This document shows, one piece after another, positions 7,706 to 15,500 of a stretch of 17,191 nucleotides of DNA. The DNA is from Candidatus Gastranaerophilales bacterium (GTDB lineage Bacteria > Cyanobacteriota > Vampirovibrionia > Gastranaerophilales > Gastranaerophilaceae): the NCBI GenBank assembly GCA_021201175.1, contig JAJQFK010000031.1:1-17191 (forward strand), written 5' to 3'. The stretch's first letter is position 1. Each line of letters begins with the position of its first letter. The notes below the pieces were generated by a model that saw nothing but the letters and a program-made list of their open reading frames with translations, was not told where the DNA came from and ran no database searches. A program made the translations under genes and the position numbers.

Positions 7706-8410
7706 CTAATCATTAATAATATGAACAGATGAACCGGAAGAATATGAGGTCGGGCGGTTCCAATATATACTGTTTCTTGTTTGCGGCGGATAGGCTCTGC
7801 CAATATGATTCAATCTGCTGCTGATTTTATCCGGATACCGGTTTAAACGTCTGCTTCTATATCTATCATTATAATATTTTGAAATTCCATTATTATATGA
7901 ATTATTTAAAAATCTATTTGCATAATTTCTTTGATAGGTATTATAAACCGAATTATATCCGTTGCCATAAGGACAATAACGCGACGAATTATTCAAGTAA
8001 TCCATAAAACCATTTCCGTAAAGACCGCCTGAATAAAATGTGTTATCGTGTAAAGACGGAGTAAATCCGGTCATAGTTCCTCCCGAAAAAGTATCTGAAA
8101 CACTGTCAAAAAATGATTTTATTGTACTCTTTTTAACCGGATAGTTATTATATGAATATATAGCACCGGGATTATGTGCATTTTCACTCATATTCATTAA
8201 CATATTTATTCTTGAATCTATACTGCCGGATTGGGTCATACCTAACAAATCTGTTTCCAGACGGTTTAATCGACTTGAAAGGCTGTCATTTGAATAAATC
8301 TGCCCGTATTTTGAGTATTCAATATCATCTAATTGATTTTGTGAATAAGCAAAAACAGGAATTATACAGCTAAAAAACATAAAATTTAATAAAAATAATT
8401 TTTTTAACAT
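7706..8410 (-). CDS. Secreted Tyr/Asn/Ser-rich protein with 'NDSLSSRLNRLE' motif, function unknown
   Basis: I place the start at 8410, giving 234 aa. MLKKLFLLNFMFFSCIIPVFAYS is a textbook signal peptide (basic n-region, apolar core, probable cleavage after VFA), and GGAG lies eight bases upstream. A longer frame to 8473 would put 21 residues before the signal peptide and through a palindrome. The mature N-terminus contains 'YGQIYSNDSLSSRLNRLETDLLG', a short motif I recall from predicted exported proteins of the Melainabacteria/Vampirovibrionia line (memory, unverified). The rest is low-complexity, rich in Tyr, Asn, Ser, Gly and Arg, with many 'NRY/YNN' patterns and no Cys pairs, suggesting a disordered or surface protein. 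No enzymatic motif is visible. Confidence 0.75.
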   Translation of the reverse strand: MLKKLFLLNFMFFSCIIPVFAYSQNQLDDIEYSKYGQIYSNDSLSSRLNRLETDLLGMTQSGSIDSRINMLMNMSENAHNPGAIYSYNNYPVKKSTIKSFFDSVSDTFSGGTMTGFTPSLHDNTFYSGGLYGNGFMDYLNNSSRYCPYGNGYNSVYNTYQRNYANRFLNNSYNNGISKYYNDRYRSRRLNRYPDKISSRLNHIGRAYPPQTRNSIYWNRPTSYSSGSSVHIIND

Positions 8411-8434
8411 CAAAAACTCTCCATTAATAAATGG

Positions 8435-8463
8435 TATTTTGTTACAGTTTTCGTAACAAAATA
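8435..8463. promoter_or_regulatory. 11-bp perfect palindrome upstream of the secreted-protein gene
   Basis: TATTTTGTTAC (8435-8445) and GTAACAAAATA (8453-8463) are perfect inverted copies around 7 bases, 25 bases upstream of the start at 8410 and 78 bases past the end of the upstream gene. No T tract follows on either strand, so a simple intrinsic terminator is unlikely; an operator or a 5' leader hairpin fits better. Confidence 0.45.
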
Positions 8464-8508
8464 TCGGGTACAATACCGCTTAAATTATATGGAGGATTAA
8501 ATGTAATT

Positions 8509-8531
8509 ATAATAGCCGCCATGGCAGTTAT
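8509..8531 (-). terminator. Weak hairpin after the gene ending at 8541
   Basis: An imperfect stem (ATAA/TTAT outer, GCC/GGC inner, with a wobble and a mismatch between them) with a 5-base loop lies ten bases past the stop of the minus-strand gene. Only an A/T-rich, not T-rich, stretch follows, so its termination role is doubtful. Confidence 0.25.
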
Positions 8532-8540
8532 ACAGGATAA

Positions 8541-9152
8541 TTATTCCAAATTTTTCAATATAAAGATTGTTTCATTTACATTCACAAGCAAATTTTCCAA
8601 TTTTGCATCAAGATTCTCTTTTGTATATATATTATCAGAAGAAGTATAGGGTAAATAAGGTTGAGTAGTTAAACTTTTCATTCTAAATGTCGCGGTTTCC
8701 CTTGCAAGTGCGGATAATTGAATTAATCTTCCGTATGAAAGGTAGTTACTTTCTTGTTTATCCTTATATTCTATACGTATATATTCAATATTATCAATTA
8801 AATTGCTAACGATTGCATTAAATTTTTGTATATCCTGATTAGTATTAAGACATTTCCTAAGTTTCTCCAAAACAAGAATTACAGAGTTGATATCATTAAT
8901 ATAATTTGTAGTTTTATCTTTTTTTATAATAATGTCAACATAATCATCATTTTTTCTGGGGATAGGCTTAAGTTTAGATTCGGATTGCTTATCAAGTTCT
9001 TCTACAGAATACGGCGCCGAAGCTTTTTCAGATGTTTGTTTTTTTAAATGAACAAATTCCGACTCAATATCGGGCAGTGTTCCCATATAACCCGCACCTG
9101 TAGTAAGTCCGACTACCATTATAAGTACAAATAAAATTATATATCTTCTCAT
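8541..9152 (-). CDS. Membrane-anchored or exported protein of unknown function
   Basis: This 203-aa protein begins MRRYIILFVLIMVVGLTTGAGY, an uncleaved anchor or signal peptide. Residues about 30-70 are a charged Lys/Glu/Ser linker ending 'KPIPRKNDDY'. The C-terminal 130 residues look helical ('INDINSVILVLEKLRKCLN', 'KFNAIVSNLIDNIEYIRIEY', 'LDAKLENLLVNVNETIFILKNLE') and may form a helical bundle or coiled coil outside the membrane. I recognise no family. No Shine-Dalgarno sequence precedes the ATG at 9152; instead a TATAAT lies only six bases upstream, suggesting a leaderless transcript. It is divergent from the binding-lipoprotein gene at 9246 and in line with the secreted-protein gene downstream. 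Confidence 0.72.
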   Translation of the reverse strand: MRRYIILFVLIMVVGLTTGAGYMGTLPDIESEFVHLKKQTSEKASAPYSVEELDKQSESKLKPIPRKNDDYVDIIIKKDKTTNYINDINSVILVLEKLRKCLNTNQDIQKFNAIVSNLIDNIEYIRIEYKDKQESNYLSYGRLIQLSALARETATFRMKSLTTQPYLPYTSSDNIYTKENLDAKLENLLVNVNETIFILKNLE

Positions 9153-9158
9153 ATTTTA

Positions 9159-9164
9159 ATTATA
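9159..9164 (-). promoter_or_regulatory. -10 box placing transcription start at the ATG of the 9152 gene
   Basis: TATAAT on the minus strand ends six bases before the ATG at 9152, so transcription would begin at or one base before the start codon. TTCACT 16 bases further upstream is a weak -35. Together with the absence of a ribosome site this points to a leaderless mRNA. Confidence 0.4.
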
Positions 9165-9230
9165 CTTATATTTGTTTGAAAGTGAATAATTTTTTACAAC
9201 TTTAAATGTATTTCATTTGGCTGATATATA

Positions 9231-9239
9231 TGGTCTAAT
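9231..9239 (+). promoter_or_regulatory. Extended -10 close to the start of the binding-lipoprotein gene
   Basis: TGGTCTAAT matches the extended -10 form (TGn plus five of six bases of TATAAT) and ends six bases before the ATG at 9246. No Shine-Dalgarno sequence is present, so this mRNA too may be leaderless. Confidence 0.35.
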
Positions 9240-9245
9240 TAAAAT

Positions 9246-10022
9246 ATGAAAAAGATAATATGTTTATTTATACTAAGTTTAATTTTGCTAACTTCTTGTT
9301 CAAAAAAAGAAGTGATATCGTCATACGATAAGATAATAGAAAGAGATGTTCTGATTGTCGGTGTAAAAACCGATTCAAAACCGTTTGGATTTATAAATCC
9401 CAAAACAGGGCAAAATGAAGGATTTGATATTGATATAGCGAAATCTGCCGCACTTGAAATTCTTGGAAATGAACGCAAAATTCAATTTGTACCTGTCAAT
9501 CCAAACACAAGAATAGAAGCTGTAACATCAGGTGAAGTTGATATGGTGATTGCAACAATGTCAATAACCCCGCAAAGGGAATATTTTGTTGATTTTTCAC
9601 AACCTTATTATATTGCAGGACAGAGTGCAATAGTAAAAAAAGACAGCAGCATAAATACTTTTGCAGATTTAAAACACAAAACTACAATAGTTGTACTTGG
9701 TTCAACTGCGGAAGAAAATTTGAGAAGAATTATTCCTACGGCAAAAATTATCGGTTATACAAACTATAAAGATGCATTTCAAGCGTTAAAAGAAGGTAAA
9801 GCAGACGCATTAAGCACTGATAATGCCATATTAACAGGTTTTATTCTTGATAATAAAGGTTATAGAATCCTTAAAAATAAGATTTCACGAGAGCCCTATG
9901 CTATTGCTATAAAAAGGGACGATAATAATGAAAAATTAAAAAAGACTCTCGACATGTTAATTACAAGAATGAACCGCGACGGTTCTATGACAGATTTAAA
10001 GAAAAAATGGCATTTAATATAA
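9246..10022 (+). CDS. Amino-acid ABC transporter substrate-binding lipoprotein (family 3)
   Basis: At 258 aa it matches GlnH/HisJ-type periplasmic binding proteins. The lipoprotein signal MKKIICLFILSLILLTSC has lipobox L-T-S-C with Cys18 as lipidation site. The mature domain has the family-3 hallmarks: 'LIVGVKTDSKPFGFINPKTGQNEGFDIDIAKSAA', 'NPNTRIEAVTSGEVDMVIATMSITPQREYFVDFSQPYYIAGQSAIV', and the lobe-2 'ALKEGKADALSTDNAILTGF'. The arginine in 'TPQRE' normally binds the amino-acid carboxylate. It should deliver a polar amino acid to an ABC importer, but no permease or ATPase gene lies next to it. The ATG at 9246 is set by the signal peptide; there is no ribosome site (see the extended -10). 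Confidence 0.92.
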   Translation: MKKIICLFILSLILLTSCSKKEVISSYDKIIERDVLIVGVKTDSKPFGFINPKTGQNEGFDIDIAKSAALEILGNERKIQFVPVNPNTRIEAVTSGEVDMVIATMSITPQREYFVDFSQPYYIAGQSAIVKKDSSINTFADLKHKTTIVVLGSTAEENLRRIIPTAKIIGYTNYKDAFQALKEGKADALSTDNAILTGFILDNKGYRILKNKISREPYAIAIKRDDNNEKLKKTLDMLITRMNRDGSMTDLKKKWHLI

Positions 10023-10068
10023 TCCGGTATAGTTCCGCATTTTTGTATTAATTCATTAATTTTACTTT

Positions 10069-10098
10069 TTTCATTATATGTTTGGACATATAATGAAA
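10069..10098. terminator. 13-bp perfect hairpin after the binding-lipoprotein gene
   Basis: TTTCATTATATGT (10069-10081) and ACATATAATGAAA (10086-10098) pair perfectly around TTGG, 46 bases past the lipoprotein stop and in the gap between convergent genes. Position suggests a 3'-end element for the plus-strand gene. The following GTGGTTTCTCTT is only partly T-rich, and the T run lies on the wrong side, so it is not a canonical intrinsic terminator. Confidence 0.4.
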
Positions 10099-10146
10099 GT
10101 GGTTTCTCTTGCGAAAACCGAATAAATTTTGATATATTAAACAAAA

Positions 10147-10175
10147 ATGAGGATGACTGCTATTGTCATCCTCAT
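10147..10175 (-). terminator. Rho-independent terminator of gap
   Basis: On the minus strand ATGAGGATGAC and GTCATCCTCAT form a perfect 11-bp stem around a 7-base loop, followed directly by TTTTTG. It lies 20 bases past the gap stop codon. This is the strongest intrinsic terminator in the window. Confidence 0.9.
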
Positions 10176-10195
10176 CTTATATAGAGTTAAATCAA

Positions 10196-11200
10196 TTATA
10201 ACTTAGAAGCAACCATTAAAGTTGTTTCAGCCAATCTTGTAGAATAACCCATTTCGTTATCATACCAGGAAACAACTTTAACCATATTATCGCCCATTGT
10301 CATAGTCAAAGCGGCATCTACAGTAGAAGATTGTGTAGTTCCGATAAAGTCAGAAGAAACTAACGGTTCTTCACTGTAACATAAAATATGATTATCAGCA
10401 GCTTCTTTTAAAGCAGCATTAACAGCTTCTGCCGTAACAGGTTTTTGTGTTTCAACAACAACATCAACAACTGAAACATCAGGAGTAGGAACTCTCATAG
10501 CGAAACCGTTTAATTTACCTTTCAATTGAGGCAATACTAATGCAACAGCTTTAGCAGCACCGGTAGTTGTAGGAACAATATTTAAAGCCCCTGCTCTTGC
10601 ACGGCGAGGATCTTTATGACCTGCGTCTAAAATTCTTTGGTCACCTGTATAAGAGTGAACTGTAGTCATCAAACCTTTTACAATACCGAATTTTTCATCT
10701 AAAACTTTAGCAACAGGTGCTAAACAGTTTGTAGTACAAGAAGCCATAGAAATTACATTATGTTTTGTTGTGTCGTATTCTTTATCGTTAACACCAAGAA
10801 CGATAGTAATATCTTCATTTTTTGCCGGTGCAGAAATAATAACTTTTTTAGCACCTGCATCAATATGAGCATGAGCTTTTGTTGCATCTGTGTAGAAGCC
10901 TGTAGATTCAACTACAACATCTACATTTAATTCTTTCCAGGGAAGATTAGCGGGGTCTTTTTCCGCATAGAATTTAATTTTCTTACCGTTAATAACTAAA
11001 CCGTCATCAACAACTTCAACACAACCGTCAAATTTACCCATAACCGAGTCATATTTAAAAACGTGAGCTGCGTTTGCAGGTGTCAAGCCTGGGTCATTAA
11101 TAGCAACATAATTAATTTTATCAAAGATTCCTTCTCTGATTGCTGCTCTTAAAGTATTTCTTCCGATTCTTCCGAATCCGTTAATTGCAACATTTACCAT
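10196..11200 (-). CDS. gap: Glyceraldehyde-3-phosphate dehydrogenase, type I
   Basis: This tetrameric cytosolic enzyme converts glyceraldehyde-3-phosphate, NAD+ and phosphate to 1,3-bisphosphoglycerate in glycolysis. The 334-aa length is standard. The Rossmann motif 'INGFGRIGRN' is at residues 7-15. Asp36 ('AINDPG') at the end of the second strand favours NAD over NADP. The active site 'SMASCTTNCLAP' gives catalytic Cys155, with His182 in 'TTVHSYTGDQ' as its base. The phosphate-binding regions 'DPRRARAGALNIVPTTTGAA' and the C-terminal 'SWYDNEMGYSTRL' are intact. The ATG at 11200 has AAGGAG ten bases upstream. It is a single-gene unit with its own promoter and terminator. Its sequence is more GC-rich and conserved than its neighbours, as expected for a highly expressed gene. 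Confidence 0.98.
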   Translation of the reverse strand: MVNVAINGFGRIGRNTLRAAIREGIFDKINYVAINDPGLTPANAAHVFKYDSVMGKFDGCVEVVDDGLVINGKKIKFYAEKDPANLPWKELNVDVVVESTGFYTDATKAHAHIDAGAKKVIISAPAKNEDITIVLGVNDKEYDTTKHNVISMASCTTNCLAPVAKVLDEKFGIVKGLMTTVHSYTGDQRILDAGHKDPRRARAGALNIVPTTTGAAKAVALVLPQLKGKLNGFAMRVPTPDVSVVDVVVETQKPVTAEAVNAALKEAADNHILCYSEEPLVSSDFIGTTQSSTVDAALTMTMGDNMVKVVSWYDNEMGYSTRLAETTLMVASKL

Positions 11201-11249
11201 AGTTTTTGAACTCCTTTTTTACCTACCATGATTTTATATCTATGAGTTA

Positions 11250-11278
11250 GTTATAAATTAAACATAAAGTTTAATCAA
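11250..11278 (-). promoter_or_regulatory. Promoter of gap with overlapping operator-like dyad
   Basis: On the minus strand TTGATT (11273-11278) and TATAAC (11250-11255) are spaced by exactly 17 bases, a good sigma70-type promoter, 49 bases before the gap ATG. Inside it ATTAAAC and GTTTAAT (11257-11263 and 11269-11275) form a perfect 7-bp dyad around five bases, covering the spacer and the edge of the -35. A repressor bound there would block polymerase. Confidence 0.6.
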
Positions 11279-11321
11279 GTATTCAAAAAAAATTTTTTAT
11301 AAAACGTTCGGATAAATTTAT

Positions 11322-12455
11322 TCATATTTTATAAACAGAATTTTCTTTAATTTCAAATATTTCCACATCAGTTAAATATTCTTTTTTAAAATGCAAAGTA
11401 TCAACAGACGTAATTATAGTCTGTGTTTCATTTCCTATAGCATTTAATAAGAAATTCTGTCTTAAATCATCAAGTTCAGCCAAAACATCATCTAACAGAA
11501 GTATGGCATTAGTATTGATTTTATCTTTTATAAGTTCCAATTCGGCAAGTTTTAAGGAAAGAACTATCGTTCTTTGCTGCCCCTGCGAAGCAAATTTTTT
11601 TGCTTCAATCCCGTTGATAAAAAAAGTTACATCATCTCGGTGAGAACCTGCGATTGATTGACCTCTTATTATTTCCTCATTTTGTTTTTCTTTTAATAGT
11701 TTTTGAAAATTTTCAAGAATATACTCATTTTTGAATTCAAATTTTTTATCAGTTGGAATATCTCCTATTACTGTTGAGTTGTAAATAATTGATAAATGTT
11801 CCGATTCTGAAATTAAATTATGTTTTAAAATTGCAATTTTTTGAAGTTCATATAAAAAATTTAGTCTGATAAAAATAATATTACTTCCGGTAACCGCAAG
11901 CTGATCATTCCAGACATCAAGAAGCCGGAGGTCAGCATTAATATTGCCTTTTAAATTTTTAAGAAAATTATTTTTCTGGGTTTTGATTTTATTATATTTT
12001 GAAAGCCGTTCGCTATATGCCGGAAAGATTTGGCAAATTGCATTATCAAGCCATTTTCGCCTATCCTCGGGAGTCCCTCTTAATAATAGCAAATCATTAA
12101 CAGTGAAACACACTGCCGAAATATTATTTATAAATTCCGAAGATTTGTTCTTGTTAATTCCGTTTACTTTTAGTTTTTTACGATTTGGCGGACAAATATT
12201 AACTTCAAGCTCTGAATCTATTTCAAATTTATTGGTTAACGCTTTTATTTGACAGTTTTGCTCATTCCACTTTATAAGCTCGGAATCGGTCTTTGCTCTT
12301 AATGAATCAAGAGCAGATAAATAGTATATTGCTTCAAGCAAATTTGTTTTTCCCTGTGCATTCTTTCCTATAAAAAGAATTTTTTTTGAAGTTAAATCTA
12401 ATTCAATATCAGAATAATTTCTAAAATTTTTTAACCATAACTTTTTAATAAACAT
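11322..12455 (-). CDS. recF: DNA replication and repair protein RecF
   Basis: This SMC-like ATPase binds single-strand gaps and, with RecO and RecR, loads RecA. It has 377 aa, normal for RecF. Walker A is GKNAQGKTN (30-38) after the typical 'IKKLWLKNFRNYSDIEL' start. 'LLLLRGTPEDRRKWLDNAI' (122-140) is a RecF-specific stretch, 'SIAGSHRDDV' lies near 267-276, the ABC signature is SQGQQ (290-294) and Walker B is ILLLDD (318-323) followed by the D-loop 'LAELD'. No Shine-Dalgarno sequence precedes the ATG; an extended -10 lies nine bases upstream. It stands alone rather than beside dnaA/dnaN/gyrB, and diverges from cas9 across 85 bases. The link to the CRISPR system is positional; nothing shows a functional tie. 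Confidence 0.97.
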   Translation of the reverse strand: MFIKKLWLKNFRNYSDIELDLTSKKILFIGKNAQGKTNLLEAIYYLSALDSLRAKTDSELIKWNEQNCQIKALTNKFEIDSELEVNICPPNRKKLKVNGINKNKSSEFINNISAVCFTVNDLLLLRGTPEDRRKWLDNAICQIFPAYSERLSKYNKIKTQKNNFLKNLKGNINADLRLLDVWNDQLAVTGSNIIFIRLNFLYELQKIAILKHNLISESEHLSIIYNSTVIGDIPTDKKFEFKNEYILENFQKLLKEKQNEEIIRGQSIAGSHRDDVTFFINGIEAKKFASQGQQRTIVLSLKLAELELIKDKINTNAILLLDDVLAELDDLRQNFLLNAIGNETQTIITSVDTLHFKKEYLTDVEIFEIKENSVYKI

Positions 12456-12464
12456 AATAAGTTA

Positions 12465-12493
12465 ATTATAACAGATTACATTTAAAATTTGAA
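12465..12493 (-). promoter_or_regulatory. recF promoter (extended -10, near-leaderless)
   Basis: On the minus strand TGTTATAAT (consensus extended -10, hexamer 12465-12470) has TTCAAA (12488-12493) 17 bases upstream. Transcription would start about two or three bases before the recF ATG, so the mRNA would have almost no leader. The -35 overlaps that of the rightward cas9 promoter. Confidence 0.55.
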
Positions 12494-12516
12494 AATATAG
12501 TAAAAATTGATATAAT
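12489..12516 (+). promoter_or_regulatory. cas9-cas1-cas2 promoter
   Basis: TTGAAA (12489-12494, five of six consensus) and a perfect TATAAT (12511-12516) are 16 bases apart, 24 bases before the cas9 ATG, with AGGAG at 12533-12537. This is a strong sigma70-type promoter. Its -35 occupies the same bases as the recF -35, so polymerases should compete. Confidence 0.7.
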
Positions 12517-12540
12517 AATAGCAGATTTTAACAGGAGTAT

Positions 12541-15500
12541 ATGTGCACAGTGAAAAAAGTTTTTGCGTTTGATATGGGTAAAGCAAGTATCGGTTATTGC
12601 GTAAGAGAAGATAATGATATAAAGGAACTTGGTTCTTTAATTATAGATATAAATCATTCTTCCGTTAAAGAAAATAGAGACAGAAGAAGAGCAATGAAAA
12701 CTATTGAAGCGCATAGAGAGCGGGAAAAATGGTTTAATAATTTATGGATTGAAAATGGGCTTAAAATATTACCTGCAAATGATATGCGTTTTACAAGAGA
12801 ATTTGCAGCTAAAAATGATACTACGGCATATAATTCTGCTGTTTTGCGCTGCAAATTGATTTTAGGCGAAAGATTGGAAGAATGGCAGATATATAAAGCT
12901 CTTCACAGTGCAATTCAAAGACGAGGTTATGATAATAACCTTGCTTGGGCAAATTCTACGGATGATAAAGAAAATGAAAAAGCTGTAAAAACATATTCCT
13001 TTGACGGAGATAAAGAACTTATAAAAAATGAAATATACAGATATCCTTGTTTTTATGATGCACTGCTGCAAGGGCTTTGGACAGAAGAAAATCCTAAACA
13101 TTTTAACGAATTTTTAGGATTATCTCCCCAAAAAATACGAAAAAACGACAGAGTTGCACCAAGATGTCTTGTAGAAAAAGAATTAATTAAATTATGGGAA
13201 GAAGCAAAAAAACAGCTTCCTGTATTACAAAAAATCTCTGCTGAAGAATTTTTGTACGGTGAATACAGAGAAGCTTACGGCTCTTATCATAATCCGGAAT
13301 GGATACAATTTAGAGGAACAAAAAAAGATTGGCAGGGAGTTTTGGGTCAAAAAATCCCGAGATTTGATAACAGAGTAATTGCGAAATGCAGATTACTGCC
13401 CAAACGCAATGTTTGCAGTGCCGATACTATTGAAAATATTTCTTTTACTTTATTAACGCAGTTAAAAAATTTTAGATATACAAATTCTTTTACTTTTGAA
13501 AATAATCAAATGCTTGCTCCATATGAAATAAAACAGATATATGAAAATAAACTTCCCGAATGGATAGAAAAATTAAATATAAAAAGAAAAGATAAAACGA
13601 AAAATCCAAGTTTTACAATCTCTAAAACCGATATTGAATCGGTTATCGGCAAGAAAACGATAAAAGAAAAAACGGACTCATTAAAAGCAAATATTTCGGG
13701 TCGTTCATCTTTTTGCAGAAGATCCTGCCAAATTATGATTGATATTATTACATCAGGCAAAAAACCCTTAGAAATTGATGTTGAAAAGTATATTGATAAA
13801 GAAGGAACGAATAACGGAATTACAAAAGAAGAAATTCAAACCATGCTGTCAAGACTTGGTGATTGGAATAGTATATGTATTCCGGATAACAGATACGAAA
13901 TAAAAAAAATATCTCAAAATGCAGATAAAGAAAGTGATATTTTAATTGGTAATATTACAAATCCTGTTGTAAGAAACAGACTTCAAATATTTAAAAATCT
14001 TTTAAATGAATTGATTGAACGTGAAGGAAAACCGGATGAAGTTATATTTGAATTTGTACGTGATGGTGCTGATAACTCATTGTTCGGCAGTATGAAAGCA
14101 AATAATACCGCTAAATATATGAAAGAGCAAGAGAAGATAAATGAACAAATTAAAAATGAACTTACAGTTGCAGGTGCATATAGCGAAACAAATTTTATAA
14201 AATGGAAACTTGCAAAAATTCAGGATTATAGATGTATTTATAGCGGAGAGAGAATCGGCATAACTGATATTGATAATTGCCAGATAGACCATATTTTTCC
14301 GAGAACTTATGAAGGATGTGATTCTTTATATAATAAAGTCATTTGTTATAACAAGGAAAATCAGGATAAAGGAGGTAAAACTCCTTATGAATGGTTATAT
14401 ACAGATAAAGACCGCTGGGCTGAATATATGACAAGAGTCCTTAATATGAAAGGAAAATTAGGAAAGAAAAAAGCTCAATTACTGCTTTTACCGCCCGAAA
14501 AATGCGAAAAGCTCATAGACCACTATAATGCTCTTGCCGAAACTGCCCAAGTTGCAAAAGTTGCAAGTGCAATAACTCACTTTATTTGCGGATGGGGTAT
14601 GCAAACAAAAGACAGCGAGAGACATGTTTTTGTTGAAAATGGCTCGATGACAGCTAAAATTAGAAATATATACAGGTTAAACTCCATTCTTGGAGATGAT
14701 AAAAAGAAAAATAGAGAAAATCCCAAACATCACGCTTTAGATGCAATTTGTATTAGTTATGCAAGAAATTTAAAACTTGACGAACAAAAACATAAATATT
14801 ATGTTGATGGGCTTAGTAAGCCTTATATAGAACAAAAAATTTCAGAGCTAATGCCGTTTCCTTATACACATAAAAAAATTCTAAAAGCGAATACAAGACC
14901 TTTAGAAACAATATACGGCAAAAGAATTATTGAAGGTAAAGCATATATTACTTCAAAAGTCGGTATTGAAACAATTAAACAGGATTTAAAATCAATAAAA
15001 AATATTGTTGATAAGGCTGTAAAAGAAGATTTAACACAAAAATTTGAACTGAAAATGTCAGCCGATGAATGGCAGAATATGCTGAAAAATTATATTCATC
15101 CTAAGAAAAAAACACAGGTAAGAAGATTATTAACAATAGTTTCTGAGGGAATTCTTGAAAAGGACATAAACGGACGAGAAAGAATAGGCGAGTTTGCGGA
15201 TTTCGGCACAAAAGGCACGATGGGGCAATTTAAGCATTCACAAAGTCATAAAAGGCAAATATTCTATTACGACAAAAATGGGAATGTGAATGTAATGCCT
15301 GTTTTTGCAAATATATCAAAAGAAGATGAAAAATCACTAAAAAAGAAACTTATTGATATGGGCTGCAAACTTTATAAAGGCGGCGAGGTATTTTATTCAG
15401 GCTGCATGATTAATATTCCTAATGAATTTAATGGAGGAAAGAATAAATATCCGAAAGGAATATATAAGATAAATACAATAAAAAAGGATAAGGTAATAGA

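Noticed and set aside
8411..8473. Longer start for the secreted Tyr/Asn-rich protein.
   Set aside because: It would bury the signal peptide 21 residues inside and read through the 11-bp palindrome; the ATG at 8410 has GGAG at good spacing.
11287..11303. Run of eight A followed by six T after recF as an intrinsic terminator.
   Set aside because: It contains no GC stem and is probably just an A/T tract between recF and the gap promoter.
12465..12500. Similarity to the CRISPR repeat upstream of cas9 (shared 9-mer ATTATAACA), possible anti-repeat.
   Set aside because: The match is confined to the extended -10 of recF (TGTTATAAT on the minus strand) and a few A/T bases. The candidate at 17011-17044 pairs far better and has its own correctly placed promoter.
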